Shown one piece after another: positions 7,684 to 14,545 of a stretch of 30,873 nt of DNA; the stretch's first letter is position 1; every line of letters starts with the position of its first letter. The stretch spans positions 1 to 30,873 of the forward strand of contig JAAZOZ010000096.1 of the NCBI GenBank assembly GCA_012797505.1. Direction: 5' to 3'. Made by a program: the position numbers and the translations under genes. Under the pieces are notes generated by a model. That model was not told the origin of the DNA and ran no database searches. It was given only the letters and a program-made list of their open reading frames with translations. The DNA is from Smithella sp. (GTDB lineage Bacteria; Desulfobacterota; Syntrophia; Syntrophales; Smithellaceae).

Positions 7684-8975
7684 GCCTCTATCTGATGATC
7701 GCCGTCATTGTGATTTGTCTGATTCTGGAAGCCCTCTATTCCGGCGGGGAAGTCGCGCTGTTTTCTTCCGACATCAACAAAATCAAATATTACGCAAGCA
7801 AGGGATCGTCCGCCGCCCGGCAGGCGGTCAGGTTGAAGGAGCATCCCGAATGGTTTATCTCCACCGCGCTTATCGGCACCAATCTGGCGATCATTGCCGC
7901 TTCCACACTGACCACGGGGCTTTTGATCAAAACTTTCGGCGCCAAACTAGGCGAGCAAATCGCCTTCCTGATCATGCTGCCCACTCTGTTTATGATCATT
8001 ATCATCCGCAGCATCTTTCAGCACTATGCGGAGGCCATGGCCATCCGGGTGGCCCATTTCATCCGTCTTTCCTCCTACATATTTTATCCGCTGGCTTACT
8101 GCGTCGCGGCGATTTCACGGGGCGCAGTGAATCTTTCTTCCGATCCGAAAATCAGACAGCGCTCCTATATTACCAAGGAAGGCTTAAAGTATATCCTGGG
8201 GGAAAAGACGGAAGGCGGCGACATTCTGACCACGGAAAAGGAAATGGTCAGCCGCGTCTTCGATTTTTCCGAGCTCACGGCGGAAAAGATCATGGTTCCC
8301 ATTTCCGCGCTGACGGCCCTGCCGCAGCAGATGAAGCTCGATGAAGCGGCCCGCGTGGTCGCGGCGAAAAAATATATGCGCATTCCCGTTTATTCGGACA
8401 CGGTCTACAATATCGTCGGCATCCTGCATTATTTTGATCTTCTGGACGCGCTGCTGAAGCGGCAGCGGGCGCCGGAAGCGGAAAACGACGCGACGGTGGC
8501 CGGCTGCATGCGCAAGGATGTTTTTTATGTGCCGGAGACAAAAAAGGCCGGCCCGCTGCTGATGGATATGCAGAGGAAGCGCGAGCACATGGCGGTGGTT
8601 GTCGATGAATACGGCGGCGCGGTCGGGATTGTGACGATGGAGGATATCGGGGAAGAAATTGTCGGCAGCATGGATGAACAGTACAACAAGGGGGAAAAGC
8701 TCTACAAAAAGGCGGCCCCCGGCCGGTATCTGGTGAACGGACGGATGAAGATTGAAGATTTGAACCAGATCCTGCCGACAAAGCTGCCCGAGGGTAATTA
8801 TGAAACGCTCGGCGGTTTTCTGATTGCTCAGGCGGGGAGAATTCCCCTGCGCCGGGAAAGGCTGGAATTCGGCGGGACGATTTTTGTGATTGAAGACGCG
8901 GATCAGAAATCCGTTCGGGAAGTTCTGGTGATTGCTCCGCAGCCCCTGGAGGGGCAGCGGACACCCATAGGGTAG
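7680..8975 (+). CDS. CNNM/CorC (HlyC) family membrane protein with CBS pair, second copy
   Basis: Paralogue of the gene it overlaps. In 431 residues: a transmembrane region (about 4-26, 60-85, 92-112, 128-150), a CBS pair at about 210-330 with VVDEYGGAVGIVTMEDIGEE, and a C-terminal CorC_HlyC domain (VNGRMKIEDLNQIL, YETLGGFLI). The transmembrane region is less canonical than in the first copy: the GExxPK motif (GEAIPK there) is replaced by YAEAMAIR, and the conserved LVN-like segment reads LAI. The two may therefore have different cargo, or form a heteromer (inference). It starts with ATG in the ATGA overlap. The stop at 8973-8975 overlaps the ribosome site of the downstream GlmU-like gene, extending the operon. 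Confidence 0.86.
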   Translation: MSLYLMIAVIVICLILEALYSGGEVALFSSDINKIKYYASKGSSAARQAVRLKEHPEWFISTALIGTNLAIIAASTLTTGLLIKTFGAKLGEQIAFLIMLPTLFMIIIIRSIFQHYAEAMAIRVAHFIRLSSYIFYPLAYCVAAISRGAVNLSSDPKIRQRSYITKEGLKYILGEKTEGGDILTTEKEMVSRVFDFSELTAEKIMVPISALTALPQQMKLDEAARVVAAKKYMRIPVYSDTVYNIVGILHYFDLLDALLKRQRAPEAENDATVAGCMRKDVFYVPETKKAGPLLMDMQRKREHMAVVVDEYGGAVGIVTMEDIGEEIVGSMDEQYNKGEKLYKKAAPGRYLVNGRMKIEDLNQILPTKLPEGNYETLGGFLIAQAGRIPLRRERLEFGGTIFVIEDADQKSVREVLVIAPQPLEGQRTPIG

Positions 8976-8982
8976 GAGTCAG

Positions 8983-9729
8983 GTGTTGGAAAAAGAATCG
9001 CAGTTCTGTGCGTTGATTCTGGCGGCGGGCAAGGGCACCCGCATGAAATCGGATATGGCCAAAGTTCTCCATGTTCTGGAGGGGAAGCCGCTTCTGCGCT
9101 ATTCCCTGAAAGCGGCGCGCGAGGCAGGCGCGGAAAAAATCGTTGTCGTTGTCGGGCATCAGGCGGACAGGGTGAGAGAAGCGTTTCCTGATCCGGATTT
9201 GATTTTTGTGGATCAGATGCCGCAGCTGGGGACCGGACACGCCGTTTTGCAGGCCCGGGACGCTCTTAAAGATTATGGCGGTCTGACGGTTATTCTCTGC
9301 GGCGACGTGCCGCTTTTGAAGCCGGAAACCATTCGGTCGCTGATCCGTCAGCATCGGGCCGAGCAATCCTGTGTCACCGTTTTGACAACCGAGCCTCCCG
9401 GGCCGCACGCGTATGGCCGCATCGTCAAGGATGGCCGGGGCGACATCCTGAAAATTGTCGAGCACAAGGACGCAACCGAAGCGGAAAGAAGAATCCTTGA
9501 GATCAATACGGGCATTTACTGCGTCGATACGCCGTTTCTGTTTGCCGCGCTGGCCCAGGTCAAAAACGACAACCGGCAAAAGGAGTACTACCTGACGGAC
9601 ATCGTGGAAATTGCCCGCCGTGAAGGCAGGAAGGTTCATGCCTTCCTGACGGCGGATGATGTCGAGGTGATGGGAATCAACACGCTCGAAGAGCTGGAAA
9701 AAGCGGGGAAGTACTTGAAAAACAGGTGA
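8983..9729 (+). CDS. Single-domain GlmU-type UDP-GlcNAc pyrophosphorylase / sugar nucleotidyltransferase
   Basis: Likely makes UDP-N-acetylglucosamine from GlcNAc-1-P and UTP, for cell-wall and LPS precursors. It has the nucleotidyltransferase signature LILAAGKGTRMKSDMAKVLH, then QLGTGHAVLQA, CGDVPLL, YGRIVKD, EINTGIY and KEYYLTDIV, all GlmU uridylyltransferase motifs. At 248 residues it stops where full-length GlmU (~450) continues into the left-handed beta-helix acetyltransferase domain. No remnant of that domain is readable in the spacer downstream, so this looks like a genuine short form, not a recent truncation. The GTG start at 8983 is preceded by AGGAG (8974-8978), which overlaps the previous stop codon. 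The acetyltransferase step must be encoded elsewhere if this is the only GlmU (inference). Confidence 0.82.
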   Translation: MLEKESQFCALILAAGKGTRMKSDMAKVLHVLEGKPLLRYSLKAAREAGAEKIVVVVGHQADRVREAFPDPDLIFVDQMPQLGTGHAVLQARDALKDYGGLTVILCGDVPLLKPETIRSLIRQHRAEQSCVTVLTTEPPGPHAYGRIVKDGRGDILKIVEHKDATEAERRILEINTGIYCVDTPFLFAALAQVKNDNRQKEYYLTDIVEIARREGRKVHAFLTADDVEVMGINTLEELEKAGKYLKNR

Positions 9730-9903
9730 TGGGCAAGAGGCTATGGGTGGATGGTGAATGGTGGATAGTGTTTTTGAATGTCATGGTGACCATTCGACAG
9801 GCTCATGGTGACATTGCTTGTCGAACCATGGCGCTATTCAATGTAGTGCGGGTCTTCAGACCGGCTGTTGTGAATGATGGAGAACTTTGCATTATTACTG
9901 TTT

Positions 9904-9988
9904 TGTCATCGCGAGGAGCGAAGCGACGTGGCGATCTCTTCAAATTATCAAATGCTTATGAGATTGCTTCACTTCGTTCGCAATGACA
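9904..9988. repeat. 85-base MITE/REP-like element with imperfect terminal inverted repeats
   Basis: The left end reads TGTCATCGCGAGGAGCGAAG. The reverse complement of the right end reads TGTCATTGCGAACGAAGTGA. The inner arms end in GATCTC and GAGATTGC. This type of GTCATTGCGAG...CGCAATGAC repeat is widespread in bacterial intergenic DNA. Confidence 0.75.
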
Positions 9989-10025
9989 GAGAAGCATTAT
10001 GCAAAGGGTTCTGATGGAAATGTAG

Positions 10026-10045
10026 GGAACGGTCGCGACCGTTCC
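10026..10045. repeat. 20-base perfect palindrome, second copy at 30324-30339
   Basis: GGAACGGTCGCGACCGTTCC is its own reverse complement. The 26-base block 10028-10053 recurs at 30324-30349 with a single mismatch, including the trailing GCGGGG. Confidence 0.9.
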
Positions 10046-10097
10046 TGGCGGGGAACATGAGCCATAAATTAGCGATTGATGGAGAACGGTTTGATTT

Positions 10098-11087
10098 GTG
10101 TCCAATATAATTTCTGATCTTCAGGGCAAGGCGCTGCTCGCGCCGCTGGCCGGCGTGACGAATCTGCCGTTTCGGCTGGTTGCCCGCCGGCTTGGCTGTT
10201 CGCTGTGTTTTACCGAGATGATCAGCGCCAACGGTCTGATTCGCGAATCGGCGCAAACGCTTGAATATTTGAAAACATCCCCGGAGGACCGGCCTCTGGG
10301 TGTCCAGTTGTTCGGGGCAGACCCCCGAGTCATGGCCCGGGCCGCCGCAATGGTTGCCGGGCAAAATCCCGCTCTGATCGATATCAATATGGGCTGCCCG
10401 GTGAAAAAGGTCATTAAAACCGGTTCCGGCGCCGTGTTGATGAAAGATCCCCTGCTTGCGGGCCGCATCATAGCGAATGTTGTCCGGGCGGCAAATCTGC
10501 CGGTGACCGTCAAAATCCGTTCCGGGTGGAGCCAAGGATCCATCAATGCCGTTGAAATAGCCAAAATTGCTGAGGATTCCGGGGCTGCCGCGATCATTGT
10601 TCATGGCCGCACGGCCGATCAGGGCTTTTCCGGCTCCGCGGACTGGGACATTATCGGCCGGGTAAAAAGCGCCGTCCGCATTCCGGTGGTCGGCAACGGC
10701 GATATTCGCAAACCAGGCGACGCGCTTCGGATGCTGGCGCAAACCGGTTGCGATGCGGTGATGGTCGGGAGAGGCGCACTGGGAAATCCATGGATATTTC
10801 AGGGGATTCGTCAATTATTGGCGGGAGAAAAGGATTGTCGTCATCTCTCCTGGTCGGATCGGCAGGAGATCGTGAAACAACACTGGGAGGAAGAAGTTCG
10901 TTATTGCGGCAGGCATTTTGCCGACAGGTCTTTTCGCAAACATTTGCTCTGGTACACCAAGGGTTTGGCCGGTTCGGCCCGGCTGAGGGAAACGCTGGGA
11001 AAAATGACGGACAGCGACGCGATGCGCTCGGAAGTGGAGCGGTATTTCCGGTCGCTTGCGGCAGCGCAAGCCGAAATAATGACTTGA
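10098..11087 (+). CDS. tRNA-dihydrouridine synthase (DusB/NifR3-like)
   Basis: Reduces uridine to dihydrouridine in the tRNA D-loop using FMN and NADPH. In 329 residues: LLAPLAGVTNLPFR at the start of a TIM barrel, DINMGCPVKKVIKTGSGAVLM with the catalytic Cys100, VHGRTADQGFSG, GNGDI and GCDAVMVGRGALGNPWIF for FMN binding, and a C-terminal helical RNA-binding region from about 245. The start is GTG at 10098; GGAGA at 10081-10085 is a rather distant ribosome site, but the protein begins at the family N-terminus. The stop codon at 11085-11087 is overlapped by the -35 box of the next promoter, so the downstream cell-division genes can be transcribed separately. Confidence 0.92.
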   Translation: MSNIISDLQGKALLAPLAGVTNLPFRLVARRLGCSLCFTEMISANGLIRESAQTLEYLKTSPEDRPLGVQLFGADPRVMARAAAMVAGQNPALIDINMGCPVKKVIKTGSGAVLMKDPLLAGRIIANVVRAANLPVTVKIRSGWSQGSINAVEIAKIAEDSGAAAIIVHGRTADQGFSGSADWDIIGRVKSAVRIPVVGNGDIRKPGDALRMLAQTGCDAVMVGRGALGNPWIFQGIRQLLAGEKDCRHLSWSDRQEIVKQHWEEEVRYCGRHFADRSFRKHLLWYTKGLAGSARLRETLGKMTDSDAMRSEVERYFRSLAAAQAEIMT

Positions 11088-11112
11088 CATCTCGGGAATG
11101 AATTGGCATAAA
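11084..11112 (+). promoter_or_regulatory. Promoter for the zapB-like/zapA/6S unit
   Basis: TTGACA (11084-11089), 17 bases, CATAAA (11107-11112), with TG one base before the -10 (extended type). It overlaps the dus stop codon. Confidence 0.6.
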
Positions 11113-11175
11113 TGAAACCAAAGAAAAAGCAGGTTCACAGGCGTATATTCTTACTGCACAAAGGATGAAAAAAAC

Positions 11176-11406
11176 GTGGAAATCGGGAAATTTAATGAGC
11201 TTGAGGGTAAGATTAAACATATCGTCAGCGAACAGATTTTTTTGAAAAAACAGATTTCAACATTGGAGGAAGCGCTAAGGAATAAAGAATCGGAAATAGA
11301 AGGGTACAAAAGCAAAATTGTCGCACTAGATGAGGAAAGGAACCATGTACGCGCAAGGGTGGATTCATTGCTTGATTTACTTGCAGATATAAAAGTGGTC
11401 CAATAA
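11176..11406 (+). CDS. Small coiled-coil protein, ZapB-like
   Basis: 76 residues, almost entirely a predicted coiled coil: heptad-like charged and hydrophobic alternation from about residue 5 to 70 (FNELEGKIKHIVSEQ, FLKKQISTLEEAL) with no other domain. Size and position directly before zapA fit the ZapB-type division factor that links ZapA to the Z-ring and nucleoid in the cytoplasm. GTG start at 11176 with AAGGA about 10 bases upstream. Base composition is more AT-rich than in the surrounding housekeeping genes. Coiled coils diverge quickly, so the name rests mainly on context. Confidence 0.65.
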   Translation: MEIGKFNELEGKIKHIVSEQIFLKKQISTLEEALRNKESEIEGYKSKIVALDEERNHVRARVDSLLDLLADIKVVQ

Positions 11407-11424
11407 GCTTCCAGGGCGTGGGTT

Positions 11425-11703
11425 TTGAAAAAGCGTTACGAAATTAAAATTTTTGGACGGGAACTTGCGGTTTTAAGTGATGCGGAAGATGAACAAGTGG
11501 CCAAGGTTGTCCGGTATGTCAACGAACGAATGGAAGATATTGTGAAATCGAGCGAAGGACTCCGGACAGTGGACGTGGCCATCCTGGCGGCTTTGAACAT
11601 TTCAGAAGATTATTTAAAATTAAAGGGAGTTAATCAGGACCTGTGTGATCAGCTAACGCATCGGTCCGAAAAGTTGATTCAATTGATTGAAAACGCAAGT
11701 TAA
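11425..11703 (+). CDS. zapA: Cell division protein ZapA
   Basis: Z-ring-associated protein that bundles FtsZ filaments. The 92 residues follow the ZapA pattern: an N-terminal strand YEIKIFGRELAVLSDAEDEQ, then VAKVVRYVNERMEDIV, DVAILAALNISEDYLKLK, and a C-terminal coiled coil ending QLIENAS. TTG start at 11425 following GGGCGTGG, a weak ribosome site, 18 bases after the ZapB-like gene. It is followed 9 bases later by the 6S RNA, as in E. coli, where ssrS lies just downstream of zapA. Confidence 0.88.
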   Translation: MKKRYEIKIFGRELAVLSDAEDEQVAKVVRYVNERMEDIVKSSEGLRTVDVAILAALNISEDYLKLKGVNQDLCDQLTHRSEKLIQLIENAS

Positions 11704-11712
11704 GAGAAATTT

Positions 11713-11907
11713 ACCCCTGCGATGTACGTGATTGTCATTTGTTTTTGAGCCAACATTTTGAACCTGGGGCCTATACTTGTTTGCGGTGAGCATGTCCGCC
11801 TTGTTCCGCTGGTCGGGGGGCAGAAAGCCTGAAACAAACAAAACCGGCGCCCACCTATAAAAAAGGTTCAAAATCGTGATCAACACGGCATAGGCGGGGG
11901 TTTTTTT
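11713..11907 (+). ncRNA. ssrS: 6S RNA
   Basis: About 190 bases. The ends pair as ACCCCTGC (11713-11720) with GCGGGGGT (11894-11901), followed by a T-run acting as terminator. A central stem ATTTTGAACCT (11754-11764) pairs with AGGTTCAAAAT. GGTGAGCATG (11785-11794) followed by a GAAAGCCTGAAAC-type segment matches E. coli 6S RNA. Family role: mimics an open promoter and binds sigma70 RNA polymerase. It lies between zapA and rny; its own promoter was not identified, so it may be processed from the zapA transcript. Confidence 0.9.
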
Positions 11908-12002
11908 ATCTCCTGCTTCTCCTTTCCCCATCGCAAGCAATAAAATATTGAAAAAATCATGAATCCTTCGGCAGACTTACCATTCCCGCCGAAAGGTTTA
12001 AA

Positions 12003-12040
12003 TATAATCCTGTTGAAATATGCGGTTTGATTTCAACAGG
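12003..12040 (+). promoter_or_regulatory. rny promoter -10 with overlapping inverted repeat
   Basis: TATAAT (12003-12008) is a perfect -10; the -35 is weak. Just downstream, CCTGTTGAAAT (12009-12019) and ATTTCAACAGG (12030-12040) form a perfect 11-base inverted repeat with a 10-base spacer. The predicted start (about 12015) falls inside the left arm, so an operator is more likely than an RNA hairpin from this promoter. Confidence 0.55.
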
Positions 12041-12061
12041 ATAAAAGAGGAGGTTAAAACG

Positions 12062-13627
12062 ATGCCAGACGGTATTTTGTTTGTTCTGTTTATCATCGTG
12101 GCGGTTTTCGCGGGCGCGGTTGCCGGTTATATTCTGAAACAAATCTTTACGGCAAAGAAAATCAGGGCTTCGGAGAGCCTGGCGGCCCGGATCGTGGAGG
12201 AATCCAAGAAGGAAGCCGATACGATCAAGAAAGAAGCCATTTTGCAGGCCAAGGAAAATCTGCTGAAAATGAAAGCGGATTTCGACGCGGAGACAAAAGA
12301 GATCAAAAGCGAACTGGAAGGGCTGGAACGGCGCATTCGCAGCAAAGAAGAAAACATGGACAAACGCATGGACGTCTTGTCGCAGAAAGAATCCAATATC
12401 GAGAACCGGGACAAAGCCCTGAGCCAGAAAGAACAGGCGGTAGAGGAAAAACACCGGAAACTGGATGCGCTGGTGGAAGAACAGAAAATTCAATTGGAGA
12501 AAATTGCCGGGATGACGCCGGAAGAGGCAAAAAATATTCTCATTTCGTCGATGGAAGCGGAAGCCAGGCGCGACGCGGCGGTGCTGGTCCGCAAAGCGGA
12601 AGAAGAAGCCAAACTGACCGCGGATCGGAAAGCTCGTGAAATTATAGCCTATTCCATTCAAAGATATGCCGGGGATTACGTGGCGGAACGTACCGTGTCC
12701 GTGGTCAACCTGCCCAGTGAAGAAATGAAAGGCCGCATCATCGGGCGTGAAGGCCGCAACATCCGGGCGATTGAAGCGGCCACCGGCATTGACCTGATCG
12801 TCGATGACACACCCGAGGCGGTGGTTCTTTCCAGTTTTGACCCCATCCGGCGTGAGGTGGCCCGCATTTCGCTGGAACGCCTGATTCAGGACGGAAGAAT
12901 TCATCCCGGCCGGATCGAAGACATCGTGAAAAAGGTGGAAAAGGAAGTGGAGCAGATCATTCGGGAGACGGGTGAAAAAGCATCGTTTGACTGCGGCGTT
13001 CATGACATCCATCCGGAAATCATCAACATGCTGGGCGCGCTGAAATACCGCACCAGCTACTCGCAGAATGTTCTGCAGCATTCCATCGACGTGGCCTACC
13101 TGACGGGGCTCATGGCCGCCGAGCTCAAAATGAATATCAAGGAGGCCAAGCGGGCGGGGCTTTTGCACGACATCGGCAAGGCGGTGGATCACAAGATCGA
13201 AGGCACGCACGCGGCCATCGGCGCTGATTTTGCCAAGCGGTTCGGGGAGAATCCCCGCATTGTCCAGGCCATTGCCACGCACCATGACGACGGGCGCAAC
13301 AATACGCTGCTGGGGGTTCTGGTCCAGGCGGCCGATACGCTCTCCGCGGCGCGGCCCGGCGCGCGCCGGGAAATGCTGGAAACCTACGTCCAGCGCCTGG
13401 AGGAGCTGGAGAAGATCGCCCATTCCTTTACCGGCGTGGATAAATGTTTTGCGATTCAGGCGGGACGGGAAATCCGCATCATGGTGGAAAACGAAAAAAT
13501 TTCGGACAACGACGCTGTCATGCTGTGCAATGACATCGTGAAGAAAATTGAAAACGAGCTGACCTATCCGGGGCAGATCAAGGTTACGGTCATCCGGGAA
13601 ACCCGCGTGTCCAATTTTGCCAAGTAG
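12062..13627 (+). CDS. rny: Ribonuclease Y
   Basis: Membrane-anchored endoribonuclease that initiates mRNA decay. Domain order in 521 residues (typical length about 520): an N-terminal transmembrane helix (about 5-25), a long charged coiled coil (about 30-190, repeated KKEAD/EEAK segments), a KH RNA-binding domain with GREGRNIRAIEAATG, and an HD phosphohydrolase domain with LLHDIGKAVDHK and ATHHDD. The ATG at 12062 is preferred over the open frame from 12020 because AGAGGAGGT (12046-12054) lies 7 bases before it and the protein then starts with the membrane anchor. A long open frame on the opposite strand is a shadow of this gene. Confidence 0.96.
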   Translation: MPDGILFVLFIIVAVFAGAVAGYILKQIFTAKKIRASESLAARIVEESKKEADTIKKEAILQAKENLLKMKADFDAETKEIKSELEGLERRIRSKEENMDKRMDVLSQKESNIENRDKALSQKEQAVEEKHRKLDALVEEQKIQLEKIAGMTPEEAKNILISSMEAEARRDAAVLVRKAEEEAKLTADRKAREIIAYSIQRYAGDYVAERTVSVVNLPSEEMKGRIIGREGRNIRAIEAATGIDLIVDDTPEAVVLSSFDPIRREVARISLERLIQDGRIHPGRIEDIVKKVEKEVEQIIRETGEKASFDCGVHDIHPEIINMLGALKYRTSYSQNVLQHSIDVAYLTGLMAAELKMNIKEAKRAGLLHDIGKAVDHKIEGTHAAIGADFAKRFGENPRIVQAIATHHDDGRNNTLLGVLVQAADTLSAARPGARREMLETYVQRLEELEKIAHSFTGVDKCFAIQAGREIRIMVENEKISDNDAVMLCNDIVKKIENELTYPGQIKVTVIRETRVSNFAK

Positions 13628-13735
13628 GCTCGTCGGAAATTGAGTTCCGCTTAAGCGGGACGAGCGTTCATTCTCCGCAAATTGCTGCGATATAATGACG
13701 TTTATTTCATACCTCGACAACTTGCTGCGAGGTGG
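13628..13735 (+). promoter_or_regulatory. Structured promoter/leader region of ymdB-tyrS
   Basis: GCTCGTC/GACGAGC arms (13628-13634, 13659-13665) enclose the 12-base palindrome CCGCTTAAGCGG. Next comes TATAAT (13691-13696) with a weak TTCATT -35. Finally ACCTCG (13711-13716) pairs with CGAGGT (13728-13733), whose right arm overlaps the ymdB ribosome site GAGGTGG. CAA(A/C)TTGCTGCGA occurs twice, at 13678 and 13718. Confidence 0.5.
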
Positions 13736-13746
13736 TTGATTAAAAA

Positions 13747-14532
13747 ATGAAAATTCTTTTTATTGGGGATATTGTCGGCAAGCCCGGACGCCGGGCGGTT
13801 CGGGAGCTGTTGCCCTCCGTGGTCAACGCGCATGCCGTGGATCTGGTGATCGCCAACTGTGAAAACGCCGCGGCCGGCTTCGGCATTACCCGGGAGGTTG
13901 TCGAGGAACTGTACGCCCTGCACATAGACGTGCTGACGTCCGGCAATCACGTCTGGGATAAAAAGGAAGCCGTGGAATTCATCGGCGATTACGAAACGCT
14001 GATCCGGCCGGCCAATTATCCGGATTCGGCCCCGGGGATGGGATCGGTGCTGATGCCGACGGCCGCGGGCGATTTTGTCGGCGTGGTCAATCTGGCCGGA
14101 AGAATTTTCATGCAGCCATTGGATTGCCCGTTTATGGCCGCCAGGGAGCAGATTGCCCGGCTGAAAGCCAGAACCAATGTCATCATCGTAGATATGCACG
14201 CGGAAGCGACCTCCGAGAAAAAAGCCCTGGGCTGGTATCTCGACGGCGAAGTCTCCGCGGTCCTGGGCACCCACACCCACGTGCAGACGGCGGACGACGA
14301 AATTCTGCCGGGGGGCACCGCCTACATCTCGGATGCCGGCATGACCGGTCCCTTTGATTCCGTGATCGGCATTCAGAAAGAAACCATTATCAGGAAATTT
14401 TTGAATCAGTTGCCCGCTAAATTTGACGTGGCCAAAGGCGACATCCGCCTGCAGGGCGTTGTGCTGGACATTGACGGGCAAAGCGGCCGGGCCAGGGCCA
14501 TTGAGAGAATCAGCGTTCCATTACATCCATAA
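13747..14532 (+). CDS. ymdB: YmdB-family metallophosphoesterase
   Basis: Family members are calcineurin-like phosphodiesterases (2',3'-cyclic nucleotides in Bacillus) and are very often encoded next to rny, as here. In 261 residues the metal ligands are visible: D8 in GDIVGKPGRR, E39-N40 in CENAAAG, N67-H68 in SGNHVW, H151 in DMHAEATSEK, and H176/H178 in GTHTHVQTAD. Full family length. The ATG at 13747 has GAGGTGG 11 bases upstream, placed in the right arm of a leader hairpin, so translation may be modulated. The stop is 13 bases before tyrS, so the two genes are probably one transcription unit. The exact substrate in this organism is unknown. Confidence 0.92.
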   Translation: MKILFIGDIVGKPGRRAVRELLPSVVNAHAVDLVIANCENAAAGFGITREVVEELYALHIDVLTSGNHVWDKKEAVEFIGDYETLIRPANYPDSAPGMGSVLMPTAAGDFVGVVNLAGRIFMQPLDCPFMAAREQIARLKARTNVIIVDMHAEATSEKKALGWYLDGEVSAVLGTHTHVQTADDEILPGGTAYISDAGMTGPFDSVIGIQKETIIRKFLNQLPAKFDVAKGDIRLQGVVLDIDGQSGRARAIERISVPLHP

Positions 14533-14545
14533 ACGGAGGCGGGGG

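Larger units (their letters stand above)
9730..10097. repeat. Repeat-rich intergenic spacer without genes
   Basis: 368 bases with no credible gene. In order: a GGTGGATGGTGAATGGTGGAT imperfect tandem (9745-9768); TCATGGTGAC twice (9781-9790, 9803-9812) around an inverted pair TTCGACA/TGTCGAA (9793-9799, 9819-9825); AATGTAGTGCGGG (9840-9852) followed by a GGTCT-TC-AGACC hairpin; an 85-base terminal-inverted-repeat element (9904-9988); and a 20-base perfect palindrome (10026-10045). Several pieces recur at 30280-30490. An 86-codon open frame here reads through these repeats and is not called. Confidence 0.8.

Noticed and set aside
9726..9986. 86-codon frame after the GlmU-like gene
   Set aside because: It is made of intergenic repeats (TTCGACAGG, GCGAGGAGCGAAGCGAC) and is not a remnant of the GlmU acetyltransferase domain.
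11957..13720. Long open frame (587 codons) on the minus strand opposite rny
   Set aside because: It is the complement of a clear RNase Y gene; its translation is a low-complexity F/H/R-rich shadow with no domain.
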